Assembly (NCBI GenBank): GCA_003142475.1
Contig: PLMK01000079.1
Coordinates: 44,399-99,689, forward strand
Reading direction: 5' to 3'
Origin: Ignavibacteriota bacterium
GTDB taxonomy: Bacteria; Bacteroidota; Ignavibacteria; UBA10030
DNA: 55,291 bases
Part shown: one piece after another, positions 10,181 to 19,366 of the stretch
Layout of the letters: each line of letters opens with the position of its first letter
How positions within the stretch are numbered: the stretch's first letter is position 1
The notes under the pieces: model-generated
What the model saw: the letters and a program-made list of their open reading frames with translations, nothing else
What the model was told of the DNA's origin: nothing
Databases searched by the model: none
Made by a program: the position numbers and the translations under genes

Positions 10181-11041
10181 TTGTTGTCAATTCAAATTGT
10201 AAAATCGATCCGTGAGATGCAGGATATTGCTGAACGGTTTCGGTGTGAAGGTAAGATTATTGCCGTGGTTCCAACAATGGGATATCTTCACCAAGGACAT
10301 GCAAGTTTAATTAAAATTGCTCGCCTGCATGCGGATGTCGTCATTACAACAATTTTTGTTAATCCAACTCAGTTCGCTCCGAACGAAGACTACAAGAGCT
10401 ATCCTCGCGACTTGGACCACGACAAGACAGTTGCTATAGATGCAGGCGCAGATATTATATTCTTTCCTGATGTGTCTGAGATGTATTCAAAAGAATTTAG
10501 CAGTATAGTGGAAGTTGAAGGAGCGTCCAAGATATTGGAGGGCTCGTTCCGTCCGACACACTTTCAAGGCGTAACGACGGTAGTGGCAAAAATATTTCAT
10601 ATCACAAAACCACATATTGCTGTCTTTGGGCAGAAAGATGCACAACAGGCTTTCATTGTCCAGAAGATAGTGAAAGATTTAAATTTCGGTATAAAGATCA
10701 TAATTGCACCAATTGTTCGAGAAGAAGACGGGCTAGCGCTGAGTTCACGCAATATATATCTAAACGATACTGATCGGAAGAATGCGCTCGTGCTCTATCG
10801 TTCACTTCAGTACGCAGCTAAACGAATTCAAGAGGGTGCAAGAAATGTGACAGATATTCGTATTGAAATGGAAAAAATAATTAAAGGTGGAAATCCAAGT
10901 CAAATCGACTACATTGCTTTTGTCAATCCGGAAATATTTAAGGAAGTAGAAATAATTGAACCGCCGGTAGTGCTTGTAGCGCTTGCTGTGCGTTTCGGTA
11001 CGACGCGCCTTATTGATAATTTACTTATACGGTTAAAATGA
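10181..11041 (+). CDS. panC: Pantothenate synthetase
   Basis: PanC joins pantoate and beta-alanine using ATP, the last step of pantothenate (vitamin B5) synthesis. The 286-residue product has the nucleotide-binding block VPTMGYLHQGH (about 30-40), FVNPTQF, FGQKDAQQAF and LALSSRN, all standard for the family. No ATG is available before the conserved N-terminus; the start is a TTG at 10181 (or 10184) behind a TAAGGA ribosome site. It follows accD by 11 bases. Confidence 0.95.
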   Translation: MLSIQIVKSIREMQDIAERFRCEGKIIAVVPTMGYLHQGHASLIKIARLHADVVITTIFVNPTQFAPNEDYKSYPRDLDHDKTVAIDAGADIIFFPDVSEMYSKEFSSIVEVEGASKILEGSFRPTHFQGVTTVVAKIFHITKPHIAVFGQKDAQQAFIVQKIVKDLNFGIKIIIAPIVREEDGLALSSRNIYLNDTDRKNALVLYRSLQYAAKRIQEGARNVTDIRIEMEKIIKGGNPSQIDYIAFVNPEIFKEVEIIEPPVVLVALAVRFGTTRLIDNLLIRLK

Positions 11042-11051
11042 GGAAATAGTA

Positions 11052-11825
11052 TTGAAAACAGAAAAAAAACGCGGTCTTGCTGTTGCGATTATGGCGGCTG
11101 GCAAGGGAACACGTATGAAGGATCCATCCAAAGCGAAAGTTATGTATGAAGTGCTTGGCAAACCGATGATTTATTATGTGGTTGATCTTGCATATAATCT
11201 TAAAGCGGATCGTGTCATTGTCATTGCTGGATATCAACGCGAGGCAGTAATAAAGTATATTAGCAAATCGTATCCAAAGATTGAGATAGCAGTGCAAGCC
11301 GAACAACTTGGTACTGGTCATGCTATTATGCAAACAGAGACTGCACTAAAGGATTTTTATGGAGATGTGATTGTACTTTCTGGTGATGTTCCGTTGTTGA
11401 CTGCTAAAAGCATGCAGCAACTCATAGAACATCACTTCGAGACACGGGCTGGAGCGACTATCCTTACTGCACAATTTAATGATCCAACAGGTTACGGACG
11501 TATTATAAGAAACGATGATAATTCGGTGAAGAAAATCGTCGAACATAAGGACGCAACGGAAGAAGAGCGTCGAGTGAAAGAGATTAACTCGGGTATCTAT
11601 ATTTTTGACAAGCAGAAACTGTTCGATGGTTTACAGCAAATAACACCGAATAATGTTCAGAAGGAATATTATCTTACAGATGTGTTTGAATATTATTGGA
11701 AGAAGAAATGGCGCGTCTCAGCCTTAAAATCAAATTATGTTGATGAGATCCGTGGTATTAACACAATAGAACAGTTGAAAGAAGCAGAGACTATCAAATT
11801 AGCACAGTTACATTCTTCAGTTTAG
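11052..11825 (+). CDS. GlmU-like UDP-N-acetylglucosamine pyrophosphorylase, uridyltransferase domain only
   Basis: The 257-residue protein is a GT-A-fold nucleotidyltransferase with AAGKGTRM (about 15-22), the substrate-site motif EQLGTGHA and the metal-binding LSGDVPLL, closest to the N-terminal half of GlmU, which makes UDP-GlcNAc from GlcNAc-1-phosphate and UTP. Canonical GlmU is about 450 residues and carries a C-terminal left-handed beta-helix acetyltransferase; here the frame ends after the first domain and a terminator-like hairpin follows, so the second domain is truly absent at this place. The acetyl transfer must come from another protein, or the enzyme uses another sugar phosphate. 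The start is a TTG behind AGGAAA, ten bases after panC. Confidence 0.85.
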   Translation: MKTEKKRGLAVAIMAAGKGTRMKDPSKAKVMYEVLGKPMIYYVVDLAYNLKADRVIVIAGYQREAVIKYISKSYPKIEIAVQAEQLGTGHAIMQTETALKDFYGDVIVLSGDVPLLTAKSMQQLIEHHFETRAGATILTAQFNDPTGYGRIIRNDDNSVKKIVEHKDATEEERRVKEINSGIYIFDKQKLFDGLQQITPNNVQKEYYLTDVFEYYWKKKWRVSALKSNYVDEIRGINTIEQLKEAETIKLAQLHSSV

Positions 11826-11842
11826 AGAGAATATTAGCACAA

Positions 11843-11862
11843 AAAAACTTATCAAAGTTTTT
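11843..11862. terminator. AT-rich hairpin between convergent glmU-like gene and dapA
   Basis: An 8-bp stem (AAAAACTT / AAGTTTTT) with loop ATCA lies between the convergent gene ends. The stem is weak because it is almost all A-T, but it reads as an A-tract/T-tract pair in both directions, as expected for a bidirectional terminator. Confidence 0.5.
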
Positions 11863-11885
11863 AACCTTGACAAGCTAAATTTTGT

Positions 11886-12779
11886 CTAAACCAATTTTAA
11901 ATCTTCTAGTAATTTCTTTAATTTTGCCCGGCTTGGTTCGGTAATAGGCACCATTGGCAAGCGAAAAGCTTCTTCAATCATTCCCATCATTGCGAGTGCT
12001 GTTTTTACCGGAATGGGGCTCGATTCTACAAAATTAATATTCATAAGCGGAAGCAGGCGATAGTGAAGCTGAAGTGCTTCTGTCCATTCACCCTTCAGGC
12101 ATAGACGCATCAGATGAGAATATTCTTTTGGCACTTCGTTTGAAACAACCGAAATACATCCATCACCGCCAAGAGCAATTATTGAATAGGCAAGTGCGTC
12201 ATCGCCGGAGAGAAGAGAAAAATTCTTTGGCTTGTTGCGGGCGATTTCCATGACCTGTGCCATATTACAGGAAGCTTCTTTTACCATAGCAACATTCGGT
12301 ATCTCTTCTGCCATACGAAGTAATGTCCCAGCTTCAATATTTCCGCTTGTTCGTCCTGGCACATTATAAACGATAATAGGAATATCTACAGCATCGGCGA
12401 CAGCTTTAAAGTGTTGAAAGTATCCGTTTTGTGTCGGTTTATTGTAGTACGGACCAACAATGAGTACTGCATCTGCGCCAGCTTGCTTCACGAAGCGAGT
12501 TTTCTCGATGACTTCAGCCGTGTTGTTACTCCCGGCTCCAGCAAATATTTTTACATGCCTATTTGCCTGTTCTATCACAATCTCAATTACGCGCTGTTGT
12601 TCTTTCATATTGAGTGTTGAGTACTCGCCGGTTGTTCCTAAAGGTACAAGTGCTTCAACACCGCCTTTAATTTGAAAATCGACAAAACGTCGCAATGCTG
12701 CTTCATCGACCGAACCGTCTTTCTTAAAAGGCGTGATGATTGCTGTTGCTGTTCCTCGAAATTTTGTCTGCGCTGCCAT
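11886..12779 (-). CDS. dapA: 4-hydroxy-tetrahydrodipicolinate synthase
   Basis: DapA condenses pyruvate with aspartate semialdehyde, the first step specific to lysine/diaminopimelate. The 297-residue TIM-barrel protein shows the glycine-rich LGTTGEYSTL near residue 47, the catalytic tyrosine in IVYNVPGRTS and the Schiff-base lysine in MVKEAS near residue 165. It is the last gene of asd-lysC-dapB-dapA, two bases after dapB. Confidence 0.96.
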   Translation of the reverse strand: MAAQTKFRGTATAIITPFKKDGSVDEAALRRFVDFQIKGGVEALVPLGTTGEYSTLNMKEQQRVIEIVIEQANRHVKIFAGAGSNNTAEVIEKTRFVKQAGADAVLIVGPYYNKPTQNGYFQHFKAVADAVDIPIIVYNVPGRTSGNIEAGTLLRMAEEIPNVAMVKEASCNMAQVMEIARNKPKNFSLLSGDDALAYSIIALGGDGCISVVSNEVPKEYSHLMRLCLKGEWTEALQLHYRLLPLMNINFVESSPIPVKTALAMMGMIEEAFRLPMVPITEPSRAKLKKLLEDLKLV

Positions 12780-12781
12780 AA

Positions 12782-13525
12782 TTAACGGTTTCCTTGATTA
12801 AAAATATCTTGAAACGCATCGTCCATTGTGAAGAGTCCCTTTTTATCGCGAATCCATTCTGCTGCGAATAATGTACCGAGCGCAAAGCCAGAACGATCTT
12901 TTGCTGTGTGTTTCAGTTCTATCGAGTCTGCGGCTGAGTCAAATGCGAGTGTATGTGTACCGACAACTGTGCCGCTTCGTGTGGATGAAATATGAAGCTG
13001 TTCTGGCCGTATTTTATTGTGCGATGTTTCGTTCAGCAATTCTTTTTTCCTTCGCAGGTTCTCAAGGATAATCTGTCCCATCGTTAACGCAGTTCCGCTT
13101 GGACTATCGATTTTATTTTTATGATGAATTTCTTGAATGAACGCATCATAATCTTCAAACTTATCCATCATCTGTGATGCAGTTTTAATGAGATGAAAAA
13201 AGATGTTAACACCAAGCGAAAAATTTGAGGCATAAATCAAGCCGATTTGATTCTTTGTAACCAGTGTCTTAATGCTCTGCAATTGTTCCTGCCAACCGGT
13301 CGTCCCAACGACAATCGGTTTATGCGCTTCCGCCCATGGCGTAAGATCGTTGATGATGTTTTTGGCAGTCGCAAAATGAATCACGACATCTATATTCTCT
13401 CGCTGTGCTTTAGTCACGGGCGGCGTATCGATATCAATATGGATATCAACATTCCAGCCACGCTCAATTGCGAGGCGTTCAATCTCTTTGCCCATTTTTC
13501 CATAACCAACAATAGCTAAACGCAT
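12782..13525 (-). CDS. dapB: 4-hydroxy-tetrahydrodipicolinate reductase
   Basis: DapB reduces the DapA product with NAD(P)H to tetrahydrodipicolinate. The 247-residue protein has an N-terminal Rossmann motif (VGYGKMGKEI) and the catalytic signature EIHHKNKIDSPSGTA. It is slightly shorter than the E. coli enzyme (273), which is common in Bacteroidota. It lies five bases after lysC and two before dapA. Confidence 0.95.
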   Translation of the reverse strand: MRLAIVGYGKMGKEIERLAIERGWNVDIHIDIDTPPVTKAQRENIDVVIHFATAKNIINDLTPWAEAHKPIVVGTTGWQEQLQSIKTLVTKNQIGLIYASNFSLGVNIFFHLIKTASQMMDKFEDYDAFIQEIHHKNKIDSPSGTALTMGQIILENLRRKKELLNETSHNKIRPEQLHISSTRSGTVVGTHTLAFDSAADSIELKHTAKDRSGFALGTLFAAEWIRDKKGLFTMDDAFQDIFNQGNR

Positions 13526-13530
13526 AGGAA

Positions 13531-14925
13531 TTACTTGCCTCCAACTGGTTCGAATAAATCTGTATCAGGGACAGACTCAAAGAATTGTTTATGCAACAGT
13601 CGTACGGCTTCATCCACCTGTGTTTCATCAATCACTAGACTCATATTGATTTCAGATGCTCCCTGTGTGATCATAACCAAGTTGACTTTCTGCAGCGCGC
13701 CGAAAATCTGATCGGCAACACCGGCGGTGGAACGCATTTGATCGCCGACTATGCAAATGATTCCTTGGTGTTCGAGGATGGAGACTTCTGCGAATTCGGA
13801 AAGTTCTGCAACAATTTTATCCAATGTTGCTGTGTTATCAATTGTGAGTGAAACAGCAACCTCGGATGTGCTGACGAGATCAACCGATGTCTGATACTTA
13901 TTAAAGACAGAAAAGATTGATTCGAGGAAACCATATGCCATTAACATTCTCAATGATTGCACATTCACGACTGTTATACCGCGTTTGCATGCAATGGATT
14001 TTACCGGAATATGCGTTTTCGGTGGATGCGAAACGATTCGTGTACCGGTATTTTCCGGACGCTTTGAATTGAGCACAACAACAGGAATATCTTTCTTTAC
14101 TGCCGGGAAGATCGTGCTAGGGTGTAAAACTTTTGCGCCGAAGTATGCGAGCTCTGCTGCTTCGCGGAATGAAATCATTCTAAGTTTCTGTGCCCCTGAA
14201 GCAATGCGCGGATCTGCCGTCAGCACTCCATCGACATCAGTCCAGATTTGGATTTCCTCGGCGTCGAGTGCTGCACCAATAATTGAAGCAGAATAGTCTG
14301 AACCTCCACGGCCTAATGTTGTTGTTGCGCCCTTGGCATTTGATCCAATGAACCCTTGCGTAATAATGACTTTGCCAGCAGATATCAGCGGAGAAAGAAT
14401 TTCTTTTACTTTAATGTCGATTTGATCAAACTGAGGCGTCGCTGAAGCAAATTGACTATCAGTGATCATAAATGTTCGTGCATCAATCCATTGTGCCAGG
14501 AGTCCTTGTGCAAGAATTGCCTCGCTGAGAATTTGCGAGGATAGAAGCTCACCAACAGAGGCAATGGCATCTAAGGAGCGATCCGTCAATTCACCAAGAA
14601 TGGCGATACCGCGGCAGAGATTCCGAAGTTCCTCAAACCTCGGCTTGAAAGATGCAATAAGATTCTGAACTGTCTGTCGATGGTCGATGAGATTTTCCAT
14701 CACAGTTACATGGCGGTCGAATAATCCATTCAAAAGAAGAATTGCGTCATCGAGCTTACCTTCCTGTGCTGTTCGCGCAGCCTTTAAAAGTATATTAGTT
14801 GCACCGGAGATAGCAGAAAGCACTACAATGGGTGGTCGAGTTTGTTCCTTTCGGACAATTTCGATTACCGTGCGCATCGATTTAGCATCTTCAACAGAAG
14901 TGCCGCCGAATTTCATGACAATCAT
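13531..14925 (-). CDS. lysC: Aspartate kinase, monofunctional
   Basis: This enzyme phosphorylates aspartate, opening the path to lysine, threonine and methionine. The 464-residue protein begins with the kinase motif KFGGTSV, carries TTLGRGGSDYSA in the nucleotide site and ends with two ACT-type regulatory regions (about 310-460), so allosteric feedback by an amino acid is likely. There is no homoserine dehydrogenase domain. It is followed by dapB after five bases, which fits a role in lysine and diaminopimelate supply. Confidence 0.94.
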   Translation of the reverse strand: MIVMKFGGTSVEDAKSMRTVIEIVRKEQTRPPIVVLSAISGATNILLKAARTAQEGKLDDAILLLNGLFDRHVTVMENLIDHRQTVQNLIASFKPRFEELRNLCRGIAILGELTDRSLDAIASVGELLSSQILSEAILAQGLLAQWIDARTFMITDSQFASATPQFDQIDIKVKEILSPLISAGKVIITQGFIGSNAKGATTTLGRGGSDYSASIIGAALDAEEIQIWTDVDGVLTADPRIASGAQKLRMISFREAAELAYFGAKVLHPSTIFPAVKKDIPVVVLNSKRPENTGTRIVSHPPKTHIPVKSIACKRGITVVNVQSLRMLMAYGFLESIFSVFNKYQTSVDLVSTSEVAVSLTIDNTATLDKIVAELSEFAEVSILEHQGIICIVGDQMRSTAGVADQIFGALQKVNLVMITQGASEINMSLVIDETQVDEAVRLLHKQFFESVPDTDLFEPVGGK

Positions 14926-14939
14926 TTTTTACCTTGTAT

Positions 14940-15055
14940 TGGCTTAGTCAGGAAATCCCAAATCACAAAATCCAATTATCAAATAAACTACAATATCTGA
15001 TAATAAAAGTATATTCTGGGAATTCTATTTGTTATTTGAATATCTGATATTCGCG
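14940..15055. repeat. AT-rich imperfect palindromic intergenic element between asd and lysC
   Basis: The 144-base gap contains a direct repeat AATATCTGATA (14992-15002 and 15039-15049) and a perfect inverted repeat GAATAT-CTG-ATATTC (15038-15052). The left arm, rich in CAAAT-type words, and the right arm, rich in their complement, could form a long imperfect hairpin. It could be a dispersed intergenic repeat or a site that uncouples lysC from asd. Confidence 0.4.
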
Positions 15056-15069
15056 AATAATCCTTGTAA

Positions 15070-16068
15070 TTATTTCATTCGTAAAGCGAGCAATTCTGCA
15101 ATTTGTACTGCATTTGTTGCAGCACCTTTCCGGACATTGTCTGAGACTATCCAGAGATTGATTCCATTCGCAATGCTAAAATCTTTTCGGATGCGTCCGA
15201 CAAAGACCTCATTCTTTCCATACGCATTAATTGGCATTGGATAGATATTTTTTGATGGGTCATCTTCTACAATGACACCTGGCGCGCGATTTAGAATTGC
15301 ACGCACTTCTTCCGGTGGGCATGGCCGTTCAAATTCAATGTTCACTGCTTCGCTGTGTCCGCCAAACACAGGCACACGCACAGTGGTCGCTGTGAGAGGA
15401 ATATCTACACCCATTATTTTTTTAGTTTCCAATATCATCTTTTGTTCTTCCTTCGTGTAACCATCTGGAAGGAAAATATCGATGTGTGGCAGGATGTTGA
15501 ATGCAATTGGATGAGGAAATTTCTTTTCGCGCAACGGCTTTTTGGCTATCTCATCTTCCAACTGATTGACGCCTTTCTTGCCGGCACCTGTCACAGACTG
15601 ATATGTGGAAACCACAACGCGCTTGATACCAAATGCATCATGCAGCGGTTTCAAAACGACTACCATCTGAATAGTCGAGCAATTTGGATTTGCGATAATT
15701 CCATGATGTTTGAAAGCGTCTTCAGGATTTACTTCCGGCACAACAAGTGGAACATCCGGATCCATCCGAAATGCGCTGCTATTGTCAATTACAATTGTAC
15801 CATACTTAACTGCTTTAGGTGAAAACTCTTTACTGATACTTGCACCAGCAGAAAAAAGCGCGAAATCAACGCCCACAAAACTATCATCGGTTAGTGTCTG
15901 GACTTTAACAGGTTTGCCATGAAACAGTACTTCCATCCCGGCAGATCGGGAGGATGCAAGTGGAACAAGACGTCCGACTGGGAAATTTTGTTCTTCCAAT
16001 ACGGTTGTCATGGTGCGTCCAACTAAACCAGTCGCCCCTGCGACCGCAACTGTATAAGATTTACACAT
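15070..16068 (-). CDS. asd: Aspartate-semialdehyde dehydrogenase
   Basis: Asd reduces aspartyl phosphate, the LysC product, to aspartate semialdehyde with NADPH. The 332-residue protein has the N-terminal Rossmann motif AGATGLVGRTM, the active-site cysteine in ANPNCSTIQM (about residue 130), and the loop STYQSVTGAGKKG. It is the first gene of the run; lysC starts 144 bases later, a wider gap than the rest of the cluster. Confidence 0.95.
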   Translation of the reverse strand: MCKSYTVAVAGATGLVGRTMTTVLEEQNFPVGRLVPLASSRSAGMEVLFHGKPVKVQTLTDDSFVGVDFALFSAGASISKEFSPKAVKYGTIVIDNSSAFRMDPDVPLVVPEVNPEDAFKHHGIIANPNCSTIQMVVVLKPLHDAFGIKRVVVSTYQSVTGAGKKGVNQLEDEIAKKPLREKKFPHPIAFNILPHIDIFLPDGYTKEEQKMILETKKIMGVDIPLTATTVRVPVFGGHSEAVNIEFERPCPPEEVRAILNRAPGVIVEDDPSKNIYPMPINAYGKNEVFVGRIRKDFSIANGINLWIVSDNVRKGAATNAVQIAELLALRMK

Positions 16069-16174
16069 TATCTCACTTTAATATATTGATTGAAAAATAC
16101 TTTACCTTATTAAGATACAGATTCCGACGCTATTCTTCAAATAAATTCTTACAAAATAGGCAAATTATTTTCTA

Positions 16175-16203
16175 TTGAACGAGAATGAAGAGCTTGGTAT
16201 ATT
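16175..16203 (+). promoter_or_regulatory. sigma70-like promoter of the ABC exporter operon
   Basis: TTGAAC at 16175-16180 and TATATT at 16198-16203 are separated by 17 bases, 35 bases before the start codon of the ABC ATPase gene. The region between the divergent asd and ABC genes (16069-16238) must hold promoters for both; none as clear is seen on the other strand. Confidence 0.55.
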
Positions 16204-16238
16204 GGCATTGAAATAAACATATTGAACATCGACTTGAA

Positions 16239-17165
16239 ATGAACGAAAATATTTTACAAACACGACAACTTGGAAAGCGGTACGGAAAACGCTGGGCGGT
16301 CAAGAATCTTAATCTTGAAGTTCATCGTGGCGACGTGTTTGGTTTTCTTGGTCCTAATGGAGCAGGAAAAAGCACTACCATCCGAATGATTCTATCGCTT
16401 ATCAAACCGACAATAGGTGAAACAGAACTCTTCGGCTATTCGCTCAAGTCAAACCGATCGGATGCACTGCGGCGTGTCGGAGGAATTGTTGAAAAGCCTG
16501 ATTTCTATTTATATCTCTCCGCGTATAAAAATCTCGAAATTATCGGTGCACTTTCAGGTGGTGTGAGGCGAAAGAAAATTCTGGAAGTACTAGATCTGGT
16601 AGGCTTAACAAGTCGTGCAGCTGACCGTGTTAAAACTTATTCGCATGGAATGAAACAGCGGTTAGGCATTGCGCAAGCATTGCTCTCCGATCCCGAACTT
16701 GTGATTCTAGACGAACCTACGAATGGGCTTGATCCGCAGGGGATGAAAGAGGTGCGGGGTCTTATTGTGCATCTTTCGCGCGAACAGAAGAAAACAATTA
16801 TTCTTTCTTCACACCTGCTGAATGAAATTGAAATAGTTGCCAATCGGATGGTGATTATTAACGATGGTGAATTGGTTGTGCAAGGCGATGTGAGCAAACT
16901 ATTAGATGAAGGGGAGAAGTATGTTGTGATTCAGGCTCAACCGCAGAAGAAGGTTGAGGCCGTTTTACAGCGGCTCAAAAATATTATCGGAAAATACGCG
17001 GTAAAAGACAGAACGTTTGAAGTGTGGATGGACTTTGCCGACATTCCTGAGTTAAATAAAGCACTTGTGCGCGCCGGAGTTTTAGTGGAGGCATTAATTC
17101 CGAAACGTTCGCTCGAAGATTTGTTTCTTTCTATGACCGAACATTCAAACGAGGTTAGCACGTGA
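16239..17165 (+). CDS. ABC transporter ATP-binding protein (CcmA/NatA type)
   Basis: The 308-residue ATPase has Walker A GPNGAGKST (about 39-47), the signature YSHGMKQRLGIAQAL in the form usual for DrrA/NatA-like exporters, Walker B LVILDEPTNGLDPQG, and a C-terminal regulatory extension of about 80 residues. Its stop codon overlaps the GTG start of the permease gene, so the two subunits are made together. The substrate cannot be told; the family covers drugs, lipids and sodium. Confidence 0.92.
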   Translation: MNENILQTRQLGKRYGKRWAVKNLNLEVHRGDVFGFLGPNGAGKSTTIRMILSLIKPTIGETELFGYSLKSNRSDALRRVGGIVEKPDFYLYLSAYKNLEIIGALSGGVRRKKILEVLDLVGLTSRAADRVKTYSHGMKQRLGIAQALLSDPELVILDEPTNGLDPQGMKEVRGLIVHLSREQKKTIILSSHLLNEIEIVANRMVIINDGELVVQGDVSKLLDEGEKYVVIQAQPQKKVEAVLQRLKNIIGKYAVKDRTFEVWMDFADIPELNKALVRAGVLVEALIPKRSLEDLFLSMTEHSNEVST

Positions 17166-17998
17166 TTCGCCTTATTTATTACGAACTTATAAAAATATTC
17201 CTGAAGAAACGCACATATCTAGGTTTTGGAATTGTGCTGGTGATTGTGCCTTTAGTAGAAGTGGCAATGAAGTTAGAAGGCGGCCGCTTCTTGACAGTGG
17301 CAATGCGCGGGTTATCAAAGGATTTTTTATTCTTCGGGAATATTTTTAATGGTTGGTTTGTCGCTCATCAAATCATGAACAGTCTATGGTTACATATTCC
17401 GTTACTGATTTCATTTGTTGCTGGAGATCAGCTTGCTGGTGAGGCGACGGCAGGCACGTACCGTCTCATCCTCATCCGGCCGGTTTCACGTACGCGTATT
17501 TTTATTTCTAAATATATCACAACACTTATTTATACGGTTATCTTTGTTTTCTTCTTGGCGGCTTTAAGCATTGGTTTGGCTCTGGCTTTGCTTGGTCGTG
17601 GTGATCTTATTATTCTCAATCGTAACATTCTTCTTCTCCCCGAATCGGAAGTCGCATGGCGATTTATTATCGCCTATCTTCTTGCCGCGTTAACTATGAT
17701 TGCGATTGCATCGATTTCATTTTTCTTTTCTTCATTTGTTGAAAACGCAATCGGTCCAATTGTCGCCACGATGGGATTGCTAATTGTGTGCACAGTTATT
17801 ACGGTTATGCCGGTAGAGATGTTTGAAATCCCAAAGAAATTTCTTTTTACTCGATATATGGATATGTGGCAAAAGATATTTCTGGATCCGATTCCGTGGA
17901 ACGAAGTCAAAATTGGAATTTTGTATATGAGTGCATGGACCCTTGCAGCGGTGCTGGGAGCGTGGGGTGTGTTTGTGGAGAAGGATATTCTTTCATAA
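17162..17998 (+). CDS. ABC-2 type transporter permease
   Basis: A 278-residue membrane protein with about six hydrophobic segments in the ABC2_membrane pattern, including the large loop after the first segment and a block near residue 90-110 (GDQLAGEATAGTYRLILIRP) typical of this family. It starts with GTG at 17162 overlapping the ATPase stop and forms the membrane half of the exporter. The sequence does not show a substrate. Confidence 0.88.
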   Translation: MIRLIYYELIKIFLKKRTYLGFGIVLVIVPLVEVAMKLEGGRFLTVAMRGLSKDFLFFGNIFNGWFVAHQIMNSLWLHIPLLISFVAGDQLAGEATAGTYRLILIRPVSRTRIFISKYITTLIYTVIFVFFLAALSIGLALALLGRGDLIILNRNILLLPESEVAWRFIIAYLLAALTMIAIASISFFFSSFVENAIGPIVATMGLLIVCTVITVMPVEMFEIPKKFLFTRYMDMWQKIFLDPIPWNEVKIGILYMSAWTLAAVLGAWGVFVEKDILS

Positions 17999-18030
17999 AG
18001 AATTGAAGTGTTTCAAAGCAAGGAGAGTGC

Positions 18031-19302
18031 GTGGATATTAGAGCAAGGGTGCAGGAGATAAGGAATGGTTTTCATCCTACATTCTGGGTGGCAAATGGGA
18101 TGGAATTGTTTGAACGGCTAGCGTATTATGGTCAGCAAATTGTTTTCATGATTTATCTCCGTAACAAACTCGGCTTCACGGAAACAGAAGCAGGTCAGCT
18201 CTCCGGCATCTTTGGCGGATTGATTTATTTGTTACCAATTCTCGGCGGCACTCTCGCCGATAAATGGGGATTCCGTCGCGCATTTAACATTGCCTTCTCA
18301 ATTCTGGCTCTTGGATATTTCTTGATTGGTTCGGTTGGAATGGCTGCTTTTGCAGGAGTGTATAGCAACTTCAATCTTTATTGGCTGTTGATGATATTTC
18401 TTGTTTTTACGGCGTTTGGCGGTTCGTTTATCAAACCTTCAGTACTTGGAACGGTTGCGGTTACTTCCAAAGAAGAAACTAAATCGCTTGGTTTTGCTGT
18501 GTATTATTGGTTAGTCAATATCGGAGCGATGTTAGGTCCTACGATTGCCTATTTTGTGCGGGATAGCTTTGGCAATGCGTTTGTTTATATGGTGTCGTCT
18601 ATAAGCTGTCTTGCTATGCTCATTGTAAACTTAATTCTCTACAAAGAAGTGAAGAGCACGCGTACAGTTGTCGTGGAATCGCTTGGAAAGAAAATTGCAA
18701 ATCTTTTTATCGTCTTGGCAAATGTGAAGTTCATGATTTTTCTTCTCATCTATTCTCTCTACTGGATTATTTTCTGGCAGGAATTTATTATTGTTCCATA
18801 TTACGTTACAGATTACATAAATGCGAATGCGCCTTATGAAATTCTCCAATCGTGGGCAGGAGCTGGTGCGATTATTCTGTTTCAGATTCCGCTCAACCGT
18901 CTCACGAAGAACATTCCAACGCGCAGCGCTATTGTTCTCGGTTTTGCAATCTCTAGTCTCATATGGTTGATTATCGGTATCTATCCAAGTATCCCAACTA
19001 TCGCGGCTGGAATCGTTGCTTTTGCAATTGGTGAAATGATCCAAGCACCGCGTTATTACGAATACATCTCGGAAATTGCTCCTCCGGGTCAACAGGGATT
19101 ATTTCAAGGTTTCGCATTCCTACCAATTGCAATTGCGAGATTTGTCGGCGATCCAATAGGCGGATGGTTATATCAGACATCGAAAGCGAGCGGTAAGCCA
19201 GAATTAGTTTGGTTTGCACTCATAGGTATCGGTGTACTTGGCACAATTTTAATGCTGCTTTACAATAAGATCGTCAAGGCACAAGAAACAATAACAGTTT
19301 AG
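18031..19302 (+). CDS. POT/PTR-family MFS transporter
   Basis: A 423-residue membrane protein with about 12 hydrophobic segments. Near the N-terminus it has ELFERLAYYG, matching the ExxER...YY motif of proton-dependent peptide transporters, and GGTLADKWGFRRA matching the MFS loop 2-3 signature. Substrates may be di/tripeptides, but divergent members carry other solutes. The GTG start at 18031 sits behind an AAGGAGAG ribosome site, 32 bases after the ABC permease. Confidence 0.82.
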   Translation: MDIRARVQEIRNGFHPTFWVANGMELFERLAYYGQQIVFMIYLRNKLGFTETEAGQLSGIFGGLIYLLPILGGTLADKWGFRRAFNIAFSILALGYFLIGSVGMAAFAGVYSNFNLYWLLMIFLVFTAFGGSFIKPSVLGTVAVTSKEETKSLGFAVYYWLVNIGAMLGPTIAYFVRDSFGNAFVYMVSSISCLAMLIVNLILYKEVKSTRTVVVESLGKKIANLFIVLANVKFMIFLLIYSLYWIIFWQEFIIVPYYVTDYINANAPYEILQSWAGAGAIILFQIPLNRLTKNIPTRSAIVLGFAISSLIWLIIGIYPSIPTIAAGIVAFAIGEMIQAPRYYEYISEIAPPGQQGLFQGFAFLPIAIARFVGDPIGGWLYQTSKASGKPELVWFALIGIGVLGTILMLLYNKIVKAQETITV

Positions 19303-19366
19303 ATTGTGTTTTAAAGAAATGCAAAACAAAATATCGTCAAATCTTGTGAAATAGTAAGGGATGATT

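Noticed and set aside
18631-19092. 153-codon frame opposite the POT transporter gene
   Set aside because: It mirrors the coding pattern of the + strand gene, is rich in Asn/Arg without domain features and lacks a ribosome site.
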